In this document: positions 21,428 through 31,600 of the stretch, piece after piece
How the letters are laid out: every line of letters starts with the position of its first letter
Position numbering within the stretch: position 1 is the stretch's first letter
The notes under the pieces: model-generated
Databases searched by the model: none
Told to the model about the DNA's origin: nothing
The model's input: the letters and a program-made list of their open reading frames with translations, nothing else
Position numbers and translations under genes: made by a program
NCBI GenBank assembly: GCA_016458225.1
Contig: JAEMGR010000030.1
Span: forward strand, 1 to 64,000
DNA: 64,000 bases
Direction of reading: 5' to 3'
Origin: Myxococcaceae bacterium JPH2
GTDB lineage: Bacteria; Myxococcota; Myxococcia; Myxococcales; Myxococcaceae

Positions 21428-22116
21428 TTGCCGCCCCCCGTGTTCTTGGCCATGTGGACCTCGATGTCCTTGAGCAGGGTGGACACCTTGTTGTTCAGCG
21501 TCAGGACGAGCCCGCCGTACAGCAGCAGCGCCAGCGCCAGCGCGCCCGCGGACAGCGTCATCACCGAGGCCTTCTTCTTCTGGGACAGCAGCGTCTCGGT
21601 GGGCCGGTCACCGTGCGGTGACAGCACGTCGAAGTCGAAGGGCTTGGCGCGCTCCAGGTCCTTCTGCACCGTGTCGATGAGCGTCATCAGCTCCAGCTCG
21701 CCGCCGCGGATGCGGTAGCGGCCCTGGAAGCCGAAGAGCATGCAGAGGTAGTAGACCTGGAGGACCTCGGCGCGGTGCGGATCCTTCCGGATGGTGTTGA
21801 GCCGGTTGAAGAAGCCGTCGCCCGCGATGTTCTCGTTGAAGTAGTGGAGCTGCAGCGGGTTGGTCATCCAGAACTGGCGGTACTCCTCGGGCCGGTTGAG
21901 GACGACCTCGTCGATGAGCGCCACCACGCCGTAGGCCATGTCCTGCGCGTCCTGGTGACTGAAGCCCAGCACGGCGGCGCGCCGGAGCATCTCGTCCACC
22001 ACGCCTCGCAGCCGGTGATGCAGCGTCTCCGGCGGCGGGACGGCGGTCGCGTCCGAGTTGCGCAGCTGGATGGCGGCGTCGAGGCAATCCTTGGTCGCTT
22101 CGGTCACTCGATCCAT
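21424..22116 (-). CDS. tssL: Type VI secretion membrane-complex protein TssL (DotU)
   Basis: A 230-residue DotU-family protein. The cytoplasmic domain has the family blocks AYGVVALIDEVVLNRPEEYRQFW and LQVYYLCMLFGFQGRYRI. A single C-terminal membrane helix (~190-212, VMTLSAGALALALLLYGGLVL) is followed by only ~18 residues. It therefore lacks the OmpA-like peptidoglycan-binding extension of 'evolved' TssL, and anchoring to the wall must come from another protein. Start ATG 22116; the stop overlaps tssM by 4 nt. Confidence 0.95.
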   Translation of the reverse strand: MDRVTEATKDCLDAAIQLRNSDATAVPPPETLHHRLRGVVDEMLRRAAVLGFSHQDAQDMAYGVVALIDEVVLNRPEEYRQFWMTNPLQLHYFNENIAGDGFFNRLNTIRKDPHRAEVLQVYYLCMLFGFQGRYRIRGGELELMTLIDTVQKDLERAKPFDFDVLSPHGDRPTETLLSQKKKASVMTLSAGALALALLLYGGLVLTLNNKVSTLLKDIEVHMAKNTGGGK

Positions 22117-22132
22117 GGTCGGAGGCCCTGCG

Positions 22133-23500
22133 CTAGCGGTTGGCGGTGGGGACCGCGAGCAGCTCCACGGTCGTGCGGCTCGCGTCGAACGGGTGGGGCA
22201 GGTAGAGCGCGAGGTTCCGGTCGCGCATCACGTTCTTCCAGTACGTGTCCTGCAGGGAGAGGCTGAAGTAGACGACGCCCGGCTGCACCGGCACCTCGGG
22301 CGGCGGGCGGTACGTCACCGCCAGCGGCACGCCCGGCGCGGCGGCGCGCACCAGGTTGCGGATGTCGTCCCAGCTGGCGACCTTGGACAGCTTGGGGAGC
22401 TGCTCGGCGACCAGCTTCTCGGACAGCTCGCTGCGCACCGACAGGATGAACTGGCCGCAGCGCTCCAGCCGCTCGTCCTCCAGCTTGCCGCGGAACATGC
22501 CGTCCGAGCCGGCCTCCATCCCCACCGTGAGGCACTGCTCCAGGGCCACCGAGCGCATGAGGTCCGCGATGCGCCGGAACAGCTCCTCGAACGTGGTGCG
22601 CAGGTTGGTGAACTGGAAGGCGGGCAGGGTGCTGGGGTCCGCCACCGACGAGAACGTGCACAGCTGGCCCGCGCACTGCGACAGGGCCAGGTACAAGTCC
22701 CGCGGGCGCAGGTTGCCCGCGTCGAGCGTGTGCTGCAGCAGCGGGATGGCGCCGTTGAGCGCGTTGAGTTCCAGGAACAGCGTCACGTCCGAGGGCGTGA
22801 ACTCCAGCGCGGAGGCGTCGCGGTGGCGCCGGCGCGAAGACAGCTGCCGCTGCTTGGACACCATCAGCCGCAAGAGCGTGCGCACCTCGTTCATGATGTA
22901 CGGCGAGGCATCCACCCGCAGGCACGGGGGGATGTACGCGTCCACCAGCACCAGCGTGCCGGACTTGTCGCGCGTGAGCTCGGCGACCTTGACGGTGTCG
23001 AAGTCGTCGCGCGACTCGGTGCCGAACAAGAGCCGCACGTTGCGCTGGCCGAACGACACCTGCGCGATGGACGTGGACGCGGTCAGGTCGCTGATGGGGC
23101 GCGCGCTCGGCGAGTAGCGCGGGCTGCCGCCAATCTTGTCGCCCGCGCCGTAGCTCTCCACGCCACTGCGCTCGCGCGGCACGCCCAGGTAGACCTCCAG
23201 CGTGCGCTGCGCCGGCGGGAAGTAGCCGTCGGCGGGCCGGGCCGGAGGTGCCTCGGCGTCCCCGGACTCGAAGGACACCGGCAGCCCATCCGGCAGCACG
23301 CCCACGAAGCGCGCGAGCTGGAACGTGCCCGCGCGCAGCGCCTCCATGTCCACCTCCATCCCCACCACGCCCCAGGGATACGGCTCCAGCGCCCCGAGCC
23401 GCATCTCCAGGAGCAGCTCGTGGTACAGGTCCTGCTGCTGGAGGTGGTGAGGGCTCATGAACATGCCCTCGGACCACACGACGCGCTGCACGGACTTCAT
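22133..23500 (-). CDS. tssK: Type VI secretion baseplate subunit TssK
   Basis: A 455-residue TssK (ImpJ/VasE) protein connecting the baseplate to TssL/TssM. The signature N-terminus VVWSEGMFMSPHHLQQQDLY is intact, followed by LGALEPYPWGVVGMEVD. Family blocks near the C-terminus include RCGQFILSVRSELSEKLVAEQLPKLSKVAS and the GVPLAVTYRPPPEVPVQPGVVYFSL segment. Start ATG 23500 overlaps the tssJ stop by 4 nt; tssL follows after 16 nt. Normal length. Confidence 0.97.
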   Translation of the reverse strand: MKSVQRVVWSEGMFMSPHHLQQQDLYHELLLEMRLGALEPYPWGVVGMEVDMEALRAGTFQLARFVGVLPDGLPVSFESGDAEAPPARPADGYFPPAQRTLEVYLGVPRERSGVESYGAGDKIGGSPRYSPSARPISDLTASTSIAQVSFGQRNVRLLFGTESRDDFDTVKVAELTRDKSGTLVLVDAYIPPCLRVDASPYIMNEVRTLLRLMVSKQRQLSSRRRHRDASALEFTPSDVTLFLELNALNGAIPLLQHTLDAGNLRPRDLYLALSQCAGQLCTFSSVADPSTLPAFQFTNLRTTFEELFRRIADLMRSVALEQCLTVGMEAGSDGMFRGKLEDERLERCGQFILSVRSELSEKLVAEQLPKLSKVASWDDIRNLVRAAAPGVPLAVTYRPPPEVPVQPGVVYFSLSLQDTYWKNVMRDRNLALYLPHPFDASRTTVELLAVPTANR

Positions 23501-24156
23501 GCACCTCTCCGGGGCGACGGCTCGTCGCCAGCTTGGGGGTTGTGCCGCGGTTCCGGGCCCTGCGAGACGGGCCGGAGCATCAGGTCAATCTGGTAGCCCT
23601 GCAGCCGGTAGCGGAACACCTCGTCTCCGCTCTTGGGCTCGGACTGCTGTCCCGCGGGGCGCTCCACGCACTGGTCGGCTTCCACCGGCGGCAGCACCGC
23701 CACCGTGCGCCACGCGTAGCCGAGCGGCTGCCGGAACTGCGCCATGGCCAGCACGAAGTGCGCCTTGGGATCACGCTGCACCCAGCGCTTCATCGGCTTG
23801 CCTGGGGCGACGACCAGCTCGGCCACCTGGAGCAAGTCATCCTTCAGGAACTCCTCGGGCCGGCCCCACAAATCCTTGAAGCCCGCGCGCTCCAGCCGGA
23901 CGCTGTCCTTGAGCTGGACAATCTGCACCACGGTGGGCATCGAGCGCCCGCGTTGATCGGGATTGAGCTGCTCGGAGGGATCCACCACCACCTGGAAGGG
24001 CGGCGGTGTTTCACACGGCCCGGCCACCCGCTTGATACATCCCGTGGCACAGGTGAAGACAATCACGGCGACCGTGAGCAGGGGGCGGGTCCAGGAATGT
24101 CTCACGCCGGCCCCGAGGCTGGAGTGCTCCTGCGCCAACTTCCGCGTCCATTGCAC
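23497..24156 (-). CDS. tssJ: Type VI secretion outer-membrane lipoprotein TssJ
   Basis: A lipoprotein of up to 219 residues. After ~24 residues comes a hydrophobic segment (PLLTVAVIVFTCATGC) with a plausible lipobox ATGC, then a small beta domain typical of TssJ: FQVVVDPSEQLNPDQRGRS, PTVVQIVQLKDS, and the W-R-TVAVLPPVE end. An in-frame GTG inside (Val 18, ~24105) would give a more standard signal peptide, so the true start is open. TssJ anchors TssM to the outer membrane. The C-terminal ~40 residues (PRPVSQGPEPRHNPQAGDE-like) are an unusual hydrophilic tail. It overlaps tssK by 4 nt and is preceded by an inverted-repeat cluster. Confidence 0.85.
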   Translation of the reverse strand: MQWTRKLAQEHSSLGAGVRHSWTRPLLTVAVIVFTCATGCIKRVAGPCETPPPFQVVVDPSEQLNPDQRGRSMPTVVQIVQLKDSVRLERAGFKDLWGRPEEFLKDDLLQVAELVVAPGKPMKRWVQRDPKAHFVLAMAQFRQPLGYAWRTVAVLPPVEADQCVERPAGQQSEPKSGDEVFRYRLQGYQIDLMLRPVSQGPEPRHNPQAGDEPSPRRGA

Positions 24157-24173
24157 GTGCGCTGATCCCCCCC

Positions 24174-24205
24174 GCGGGAATGTCCCGCATGCTTTTGCGC
24201 GGGAC
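24174..24205. repeat. Three-part inverted repeat before tssJ
   Basis: GCGGGA (24174-24179), TCCCGC (24183-24188) and GCGGGAC (24199-24205) form two overlapping hairpins. The middle element can pair with either neighbour: 6 bp with a 3-nt loop, or 7 bp (24182-24188 with 24199-24205) with a 10-nt loop. They sit 18-49 nt before the tssJ ATG, between vgrG and tssJ. The arrangement could be a terminator/attenuator separating vgrG from the core operon, or a dyad operator. No T run follows on the minus strand. Confidence 0.4.
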
Positions 24206-24267
24206 GTAAACTGCCAGACACAATGAAATGATTCAACCCACCCCAGGGTGTCTGCTTTTACCCGCCC

Positions 24268-26529
24268 TCAGTTCTCGCTGATCTTCGAGCCCTTGATGAT
24301 GACGTCGCCGTCGGCGGTGAACTCGAACTTGGCGCCCGAGATGACGACGTCGCCGTTCTTCTTGACCTGGATGGTGGCCTTGCCGACCTTGAGGGTGAAC
24401 TGGTCCTCGGCCACGAGCGCGATTTCCTTGGCGGACACCGCGTATGCGTCCTTGGCGGCGTGGTTGAGCTTTCCACCCACGCTCAAGAGCAAGTCCTTCT
24501 CCACTTTGAGTGTGCGAGTCTTCGCCACCTCTTCGGAGAGGTCGCCGCCGACCTGGAGGGTCCGGGAGCCCTTGACGATCTCCGACTTCTTGGCGCCCAC
24601 CATCTCCACCTTGGCGCCGCCGACCTGCTCGGACTTGAGGCCGCCCACCAGCTCGTTGAAGGCCGCGCCCACCGTCACGGCCAGCGCGCCGCCCACGTTG
24701 AGCATCTTCCCCAGGCCCACGTTCTCCGCCGAGGCGAGCGCTACGGAGACGGCCTGGTTGCTGCTCACGCTGATGGATTGATCGCCGGTGACCGACTCCG
24801 TGTGGTTGCCCACCACGGTGGTGGAGCGGTTGCCGGTGACCTCCAGGGACTGGTTGCCGGAGATGGTGGAGTCGTCGTTCTTCTTCACCACCAGGGCCTG
24901 GTTGCCCTCGATGACGCGGCTGCGGTCCTTCTTCACGAGCAGCGACTCGTTGCCGCCGACGAGCTGGTCCTTGTCGTTCTCGACGACGATGTTGAAGTCC
25001 TTCTGCGCGTGCAGGTAGACGAGCTCCGAGCCCGCCGCGTCCTCGAAGCGCAGCTCGTTGGATCCGTCGCCGCCGGGGCTGGAGCTGGAGCGCAGCGTGC
25101 TCTGCGTCTTCTCGCCGGGCAGGTCCACCGGGGTGGGGTTCTGGCCGTTGTAGACGCTGCCCGTGACGATGGGCCGGTCCGGGTCGCCCTCCAGGAACTC
25201 CACCACCACTTCATGCCCGATGCGCGGCAGGTACAGCGCGCCCCAGCTGGGGCCGGCCCAGGACTGGCTCACGCGAATCCAGCAGGAGCTCTTGTCGTCC
25301 TGCGTGCCCTCGCGGTCCCAGTGGAACTGGACCTTGATGCGGCCGTACTCGTCGGTGTGGATCTCCTCGCCCGCGGGGCCCACCACGATGGCCGTCTGCG
25401 CGCCGGGGATGACGGGGCGAGGCGTCACGCGCGGCGGACGGAAGGGCACGCTGGCGGGCTGGAGGACGAACTCGTTGCGGTACGACTCCTGCTGGCGCGT
25501 GGAGGACTGCTCGAACAGCAGGCCCTCGGACTGGTGCCCCACGTGCCGCACGGACACCGGCAGGTACTGGATGTTGAGGCGGCTGTCGGGATGGTCGGAG
25601 ACCTCGAAGAGGTGGCCCGCGCAGATGCGGCGCGAGTAGCTGACGCCCGTCATGGTCTCCACGCGGGCCCGCAGCTCCTCCATGCGCACCTTGGCGAGCG
25701 ACTTGCCCGCGCCCGTCGCGTCGTAGCGGCCCGGGTAGTCGTAGATCTCCAGCGCGGCCTCGCCGCCCTCGGCGCTCTGGGTGACCGCCAGGCTCTGCGT
25801 GGGCTTCGTGAAGTTGAAGTCGCGCAGCATGACGGCGCCCGGCTGCACCTCCGTGCGCGCCACCAGCTCGTGGATGTACTCGTGCGCCGCGACCATCTTC
25901 GAGCGCTCGCGGAAGAGAACCTTGGGCTCGCCCTGCATGTCCGGGTTGGCGGAGACGCCATCGCCGAGGATCATCTTGTGGGCGTCCTCGGTGTGCGTGA
26001 AGAAGTAGGAGATGCCTTCCTCCTCGAGGAGCCGCGACACGAAGTCGAGATCCGACTCGCGGTACTGCACGCAGTACTCCCGCTTCACGTACGTCCCCGT
26101 GAGCGACAGCTCGTGCTCCACCTTTCCCTCGTCCAGGACCTTGTGGACGATCTGCGGGACGGTGAGGTTCTGGAAGATGCGGCTCTTGCGCGTGTGCTTG
26201 AGCGTCCAGAGCTTGGGCACGACGGTGGCGCGGTAGCGGCGGCGCTCGGGGCCGCTGCCCTCATCCCAGCGCGTCACGCGGGCGATGATGCCCTGGAAGT
26301 AGCGCGCGCCGTCGCCGAGTAGGACGGTGAGTAGGGCGTCCTTGCCGAGCAAGGCCTTCTCATCCACCTCCACCTCTGGCTTCACGGCCAGCGCGACCTC
26401 GACAGAGTAGGGCTGAGAGAGGGTTTCCTCCGCCTCGAAGCCCAGCACGGCCAGTTCGTCCGCGGAGAGGGGGCCGGCTTGAAACTCGAACTCGGCCTGA
26501 TTGGCGAGCAACGCGGCGTTCGCGATCAT
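24268..26529 (-). CDS. vgrG: Type VI secretion spike protein VgrG (TssI)
   Basis: A 753-residue VgrG. The gp27-like part carries [29 protein letters not shown], the [22 protein letters not shown] block and [11 protein letters not shown]-type linker. The gp5-like OB domain has [27 protein letters not shown] and the [36 protein letters not shown] signature. From ~residue 530 to the end runs a long needle of short beta repeats ([28 protein letters not shown]), then a DUF2345-like end. The ATG at 26529 (GGGGG upstream) is chosen; an in-frame start at 26955 would lie in the next gene. No catalytic effector domain is obvious, so it likely carries cargo. No PAAR gene lies beside it. Confidence 0.95.
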   Translation of the reverse strand: MIANAALLANQAEFEFQAGPLSADELAVLGFEAEETLSQPYSVEVALAVKPEVEVDEKALLGKDALLTVLLGDGARYFQGIIARVTRWDEGSGPERRRYRATVVPKLWTLKHTRKSRIFQNLTVPQIVHKVLDEGKVEHELSLTGTYVKREYCVQYRESDLDFVSRLLEEEGISYFFTHTEDAHKMILGDGVSANPDMQGEPKVLFRERSKMVAAHEYIHELVARTEVQPGAVMLRDFNFTKPTQSLAVTQSAEGGEAALEIYDYPGRYDATGAGKSLAKVRMEELRARVETMTGVSYSRRICAGHLFEVSDHPDSRLNIQYLPVSVRHVGHQSEGLLFEQSSTRQQESYRNEFVLQPASVPFRPPRVTPRPVIPGAQTAIVVGPAGEEIHTDEYGRIKVQFHWDREGTQDDKSSCWIRVSQSWAGPSWGALYLPRIGHEVVVEFLEGDPDRPIVTGSVYNGQNPTPVDLPGEKTQSTLRSSSSPGGDGSNELRFEDAAGSELVYLHAQKDFNIVVENDKDQLVGGNESLLVKKDRSRVIEGNQALVVKKNDDSTISGNQSLEVTGNRSTTVVGNHTESVTGDQSISVSSNQAVSVALASAENVGLGKMLNVGGALAVTVGAAFNELVGGLKSEQVGGAKVEMVGAKKSEIVKGSRTLQVGGDLSEEVAKTRTLKVEKDLLLSVGGKLNHAAKDAYAVSAKEIALVAEDQFTLKVGKATIQVKKNGDVVISGAKFEFTADGDVIIKGSKISEN

Positions 26530-26783
26530 TCGAGATCCCCCAGGACGTGAGCGCCAGGTCCGAGATGGACCGCAGGCTCGACACGCCTTCAAAGCATGCC
26601 GTGAAAGTGTGTCGCAAGGGGGGCTGACAACAATTGACGCACGCTCCCGTGGCCGCCATCTCAAACGCCGGGTCCGTGACAACGGAAGGGCGGGTCGCGT
26701 TAGAGTCCGTCTCGTAGGGGGGCGGCCTGTGGCACTCGGGCGTGTCCAGAGCACCCAAGGCCAATGTTCCATCTGGGAGAACC
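26530..26783. promoter_or_regulatory. Divergent intergenic region between vgrG and the OmpA-like gene
   Basis: This 254-bp gap must hold promoters for both sides. On the minus strand TTGTCA (26630-26625) is a fair -35 for vgrG, but the matching -10 (TTTCAC after 18 nt) is poor. On the plus strand TTGACG at 26634 has no good -10. No hairpins of note and no convincing small gene were seen. Confidence 0.3.
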
Positions 26784-28607
26784 ATGAGACTCCGCACGTC
26801 CCTGCGCCGCGCCGCCGCGCTGGCGCTTGCGCTGACCTCGACGGCCGCGCTGGCTCAGATTTCGTCGACCCTGCGCACGTTCGAGCTGGAGCGACTGGAC
26901 TTGAATCCGGGCGCGGAAGGCTCACTTTTGCTGGGATTGGGTGAGCTGATGCCACCCGGCACGTTCCGGGGCTCGGTGGTCGCGCACTACGCCCACTCCC
27001 CGCTCCAACTCGAGCAGGATGGGCAGACGTTCACGATTGTCAGTGGACGCGCCACGTTGCATGTCGCGGCGGCCTACGCCCCCACGCGTTGGCTCCAGGT
27101 GGGGCTGCAGTTGCCCCTGGTGGCCTTCCAGATGACCGGAAGCCAGGCGGACTCCGGGTTCGAGCAGCCTTCACATGTGGGGCTCGGGACGCCCGGCGTG
27201 TCGCTGCGCGTGGGATTGCTCACGCAGGACGACGCGGGCGGCGTGGACGTGGCGGCGGAGCTGGGGGCGGGCTTGCCAGTGGGCAGTGAGGCGGTGCTCG
27301 CGAGGGACCCCGGCGGCTGGCGGCTGTCTCCCCGGCTGATGGTGGGCCGTCACTTCGGCTTCATCCGCGCGGGGTTGGAGGTGGGCTTCCTGCAGCGGCC
27401 GAGCATCGCCATCACCCGGCAACTCGGTGCCTCGGAGGATCAGCTCGGCAACGAGCTGCGGGTGGGGGCCGCGCTGTCGACCACGGGGCGCCGCCTGCGG
27501 TGGGAGCTGAACGTGCGCGGCATGGTGCCGCTGACGAAGCAGCCGGGCGCGGCGGAGCTGCTCCCGGGCTTCCGCTACCTCGTCAATCCCTCGTTCGAGC
27601 TGTTCGGGTTGGCGGGCATGGGCGTGGGGTCAGCGCCGGGCACGCCGCTGTTCCGGCTGATGATGGGGGGAGCTTTCGGCGGCGTGACGCCTCGGCGCGG
27701 GCCGGGCGAGTCCTCGGTGAACTGCGAGCCGGGGCTCGTGCACACGCTGGAGGAGTGCCCCGAGATGGACGAGGACGGGGACGGCGTGCGCAACGGCGTG
27801 GACCGCTGCCCCACCGAGCCCGGCAGTGTCGAGCGCAAGGGCTGCTCGGCCAAGGACACGGACGGCGACGGCATCGAGGACATGCTGGATGCGTGTCCGG
27901 TGGAGCCGGGGCCCGCGGCGCGTCAGGGCTGCCCGGTGCAGGACCAGGACAAGGACGAGGTGCCCGACGAAGTGGACAGCTGCCCGACGGCGCCAGGGCC
28001 GGCGGACAACCGAGGCTGCCCCGTGCGGGACACGGACAAGGACGGCATCGACAACGACAAGGACGCGTGCCCCAACGAGGCCGGTCCTCCCGAGCGCGAT
28101 GGCTGCCCGGAGTCGGACACGGACAAGGACGGCGTGCCGAACCGCGCGGACAGCTGCGCCAACGAGGCGGGCACGGTGGAGAACCTCGGGTGCCCGCAGC
28201 ACGTGCAGCCGCTGGTGGAGCTGAAGCGGGACCGGCTCGTGTTGCAGGGCAAGGTGTTCTTCGACGCGGCCGGGGTGCGCATCCAGTCGCGCTCGTTCGA
28301 GCTGTTGGACTGGGTGGCGCGCGTCATCCTGGAGCACCCGGAGATGCCGCTCGTCGTGGTGGGCGGCCACACCGACGACCGAGGCTTCCCCGACGCGAAC
28401 CGCCGGATGTCGCAGGGGCGCGCGGAGGCGGTGCGGCAGTACCTCATCCAGAAGAAGGTCCCAGCTGAGCGTTTGCAGTCGCAGGGCTACGGGCAGGACC
28501 GCCCCATCGACAGCAACGCGACGTCCATTGGCCGGGAGAACAACCGGCGCGTGGACTTCGTCATCGTGGATCCGGAACTCGAGAAGGCGGGGGCCCCTCG
28601 GCCCTGA
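26784..28607 (+). CDS. OmpA-family outer-membrane protein with thrombospondin type 3 repeats
   Basis: A 607-residue protein. Signal peptide 1-24 (cleavage after AALA), then a ~300-residue beta-rich region likely to form a barrel (alternating [32 protein letters not shown]). Residues ~325-470 hold about five Ca-binding TSP3 repeats of the form D-x-D-x-DG-x-x-D...C ([36 protein letters not shown]) with paired Cys. Residues ~480-600 are an OmpA peptidoglycan-binding domain ([27 protein letters not shown]...[10 protein letters not shown]). The ATG at 26784 has GGGAGA upstream. It lies 30 nt before the giant adhesin gene and probably shares its transcript, tying wall and outer membrane to that surface protein. 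Confidence 0.9.
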   Translation: MRLRTSLRRAAALALALTSTAALAQISSTLRTFELERLDLNPGAEGSLLLGLGELMPPGTFRGSVVAHYAHSPLQLEQDGQTFTIVSGRATLHVAAAYAPTRWLQVGLQLPLVAFQMTGSQADSGFEQPSHVGLGTPGVSLRVGLLTQDDAGGVDVAAELGAGLPVGSEAVLARDPGGWRLSPRLMVGRHFGFIRAGLEVGFLQRPSIAITRQLGASEDQLGNELRVGAALSTTGRRLRWELNVRGMVPLTKQPGAAELLPGFRYLVNPSFELFGLAGMGVGSAPGTPLFRLMMGGAFGGVTPRRGPGESSVNCEPGLVHTLEECPEMDEDGDGVRNGVDRCPTEPGSVERKGCSAKDTDGDGIEDMLDACPVEPGPAARQGCPVQDQDKDEVPDEVDSCPTAPGPADNRGCPVRDTDKDGIDNDKDACPNEAGPPERDGCPESDTDKDGVPNRADSCANEAGTVENLGCPQHVQPLVELKRDRLVLQGKVFFDAAGVRIQSRSFELLDWVARVILEHPEMPLVVVGGHTDDRGFPDANRRMSQGRAEAVRQYLIQKKVPAERLQSQGYGQDRPIDSNATSIGRENNRRVDFVIVDPELEKAGAPRP

Positions 28608-28637
28608 GCCGAGCCGGGTGCCAGGAGAGCAGAGACC

Positions 28638-31600
28638 ATGAAAGTGTCGCTCATGAAGGCGCTGGTGCTGGGGCTCATCGTGCTCGCCCCCCTCGCGGCG
28701 CGGTCCGAGCTGGATACGTTCTTCTTGGGACGCCAGACGACGACGGATCACACGTACACGAATGGCGAGGCCGTCAATCGCTACGCGTGGCTGACCGCGA
28801 ATGCGAACAGCGGGACTTCGGCGCTGGCCGTGACGTTCCGCACGGGGGATGAGTCATCCATCGCGGTGGGCGATCTCGTGATGGTGATCCAGACGGCGCA
28901 GTCGGGGCTCACGCCCGGGTCGGCCTCGCCGTTTGATTTGGATGCATCGACCTCGTCCGTGGGGAAGTGGGAGTTCGCGGTCGTCGCGTCGGTGTCCTCC
29001 TCGAGCATCGGCTTGACCAAGCCGCTGGTGAATTCCTACGTGTCACCGGGGGCCCAGGTTGTTCGCGTACCCGAGTGGAATGATGTGACGGTCCAGGCCT
29101 CCGCCACGATTTCTCCGCCCGCCTGGGATGGTCGCACGGGCGGCATCCTGGCCTTCCTCGCGACTGGCACCGTGACGCTGGCGGATAACGCGGCCATCGA
29201 CGCGAGTGGAAAGGGCTTTCGCGGAGGGGTGTTCGTGTATCGCGGCGGCACCTCGCCAGTGAATGACGACAACACCAGCGGGGCGAATGCGTGCACCGCG
29301 AGCGCGAACGACAGTGCTGTGTGGGGAGCGCTCAAGGGAGAGGGGTTCGCCTACGACCGCTTCGGTGTGATCACCAGCTCAGCCATCAGTGGCGGGACGA
29401 ATCCGCTAGGCGGGGCGAGCGTTGGCAACGCCGGAGGTGCGGGCTACTGCCTTCGAGGCGGAGGCGGCGGAGGCGGCAATGGGAACATCGGTGGAAGCGG
29501 AGGCAAGAATGGCGCGTCCACCGCGAGCTCGGGCGGAGGTGGCGGCGCGCAGATCACCTACACGGTGACGCAGCGCCTGACGCTCGGAGGCGGCGGTGGC
29601 TCAGGACATGTTGATGACACGGCCGCGACCTCTCAGGGCGGAGCGGGCGGTGGTCTCATCTACATTCGCGCCAACGCCATCGCGAAGTCAGGCACTGGCA
29701 CGCACGAGATTCGCGCCAACGGTGCGAATGGCACTGCGGGGGGGGCGCATGCTGGCGGCGCAGGGGGTGGTGCGGGCGGAACGCTTTCCGTTCGCGTCGT
29801 GGGCACCCTGACCTGTGGCGATGTCGTGTTCAAAGCGACGGGTGGCAGTGGTGGAGGCAACGCCAGCGCGGTTGCCAGCGGCGGAGGTGGCGGAGGCGGG
29901 CGCATTCATCTCCAGGCTCCCAATGCGGCCACATGTGCCGCGGGCGATGTCCTTGTCACGGCCGGAGCCAAGGGCGGATCGAGTCCGAACACCTGGGATG
30001 GAACCGCGGGACAGCTGGGCACGACGAACGTTGTCAACGCAGGGTTGACGAACGCGCCCACCGTCGCGATTGACTTCCCGGCCGAGGGAGCCGCGCTCAA
30101 CTCCACGACCGCGACGCAAGCGATCACGGGGCACTTCTCGTCGGGCGCCGGGTCGACGGTGGCCACGGTGGAGCTCTATTTGAACGGTGTCCTCCTGACG
30201 TCGCTCACCGTCCCGGCCGGCACGACGACCTTCTCCTATTCCGTTCCGTCGGGACTCGCCGAGTCCTCGCCGATTCACAGCCTGACAGCCACCTCCAAGA
30301 TGGATGGGCTGGCCAACATGATGGCCCCGCCTCGAACGTTCACCGTGGATCGCACCGCGCCCACGGTGACGAGCCTGCTGGCGACGGCGAACAGTTCGCC
30401 CCTCTTGACCGGCGCGACGACACGTTTTGGCACCGTCCGGTTCATCGCTGCGGCGGACGACGTGGCGGCGTCGTTCTTGTGCAAGCTGGGCAGCGCGGGG
30501 CCGGTGTCTTGCACCATGCCTCACGATGAAACGGTGTCGACTGACGGCTCGTATCACTTCGAGGTGTTCGCACAGGATGCCGCTGGCAACGTGTCCGCGG
30601 CACCGAGGACCTTTGACTGGACGTTGGACACCGTGCCGCCGACGGCACCTGTCATCTCCTCACCCACGCATCAACAGATGGTGGGTGGTTCGGTTCCGGT
30701 GAGTGGCACGGTGGACGGACTGGGCCAGTCTGTGGACGTTTACGTGGATGGTAGTGCGACCGCGCAGGCTGCGACTGTGACGGGGATGACCTGGTCGGTC
30801 ACCTTGACGCCGGTGTTCACCTCGAGCGGTGGTCACTTCATCCAGGCCGTGGCGCGGGACGCGGCGGGCAACGTCAGCCCCATGTCCATTCGAGTCTTCA
30901 CGGTGGACGTCACACCCCCCGCGGCGCCCGTCATCCTCTCGCCTGCGATGAATGCGCGAGTCCCTACCCTGAAGCCGATGGTTCAGGTCTCCGCGGAGGT
31001 GGGCAGTGGGGTGACCGCAGCCATTCAATCGAGCCCCATCTCGGTAAACGTGGCTGCTGGCGCCGGGCCCGGACTCTGGAACTTGCAGCCCGCCGCGAAC
31101 CTCACGGATGGAACGGCCTACACGATGGTGGTGACCGCGACGGATGCGTACGGCAACGCGAGCACCTCGAATGTCACATTTACGGTGGATGTCTCGCCGC
31201 CCGCCGCACCGACTGTGTCTCAGCCCGTGAACGGCGGCCCTCCGCTCACCTCCAACGTCGTCCACGTCACAGGAACGGCTGAAGCCGGCAGCACCGTGTC
31301 GTTCACGCTGGGGTCCTCGCCGCTGGGGACTGTCCTCGCCACGGGAGGGGCCTTCTCGTTCGACATCCCGGTGTCGCTCGCGGACGGGGCCTATCTGTTG
31401 AAAGTTCAGGCGACGGATGTGGCCGGGAACCTGAGCGCTGTCACGAACGTGAATTTCTCGATGGATACACAAACGCCCGCGCCTCCCGTGATTGCTCAGC
31501 CCACGCAGGGCAGCGCCGTGCCGAGCAAGACGCCATCGTTCTCCGGGACGGCGGAGGGAAACAGCTTCGTGTCGCTCGCGGTGACCGCGACGGGCGCCAC

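Noticed and set aside
18098-21718. A very long open frame on the plus strand opposite tssM
   Set aside because: It is a GC-bias shadow; TssM with its Walker A and membrane helices is on the minus strand in the same DNA.
29450-29910. Repetitive GGAGGCGG-like DNA that might be taken for a repeat array
   Set aside because: It is the codon repeat of the glycine-rich region of the giant adhesin; there are no unique spacers as in CRISPR.
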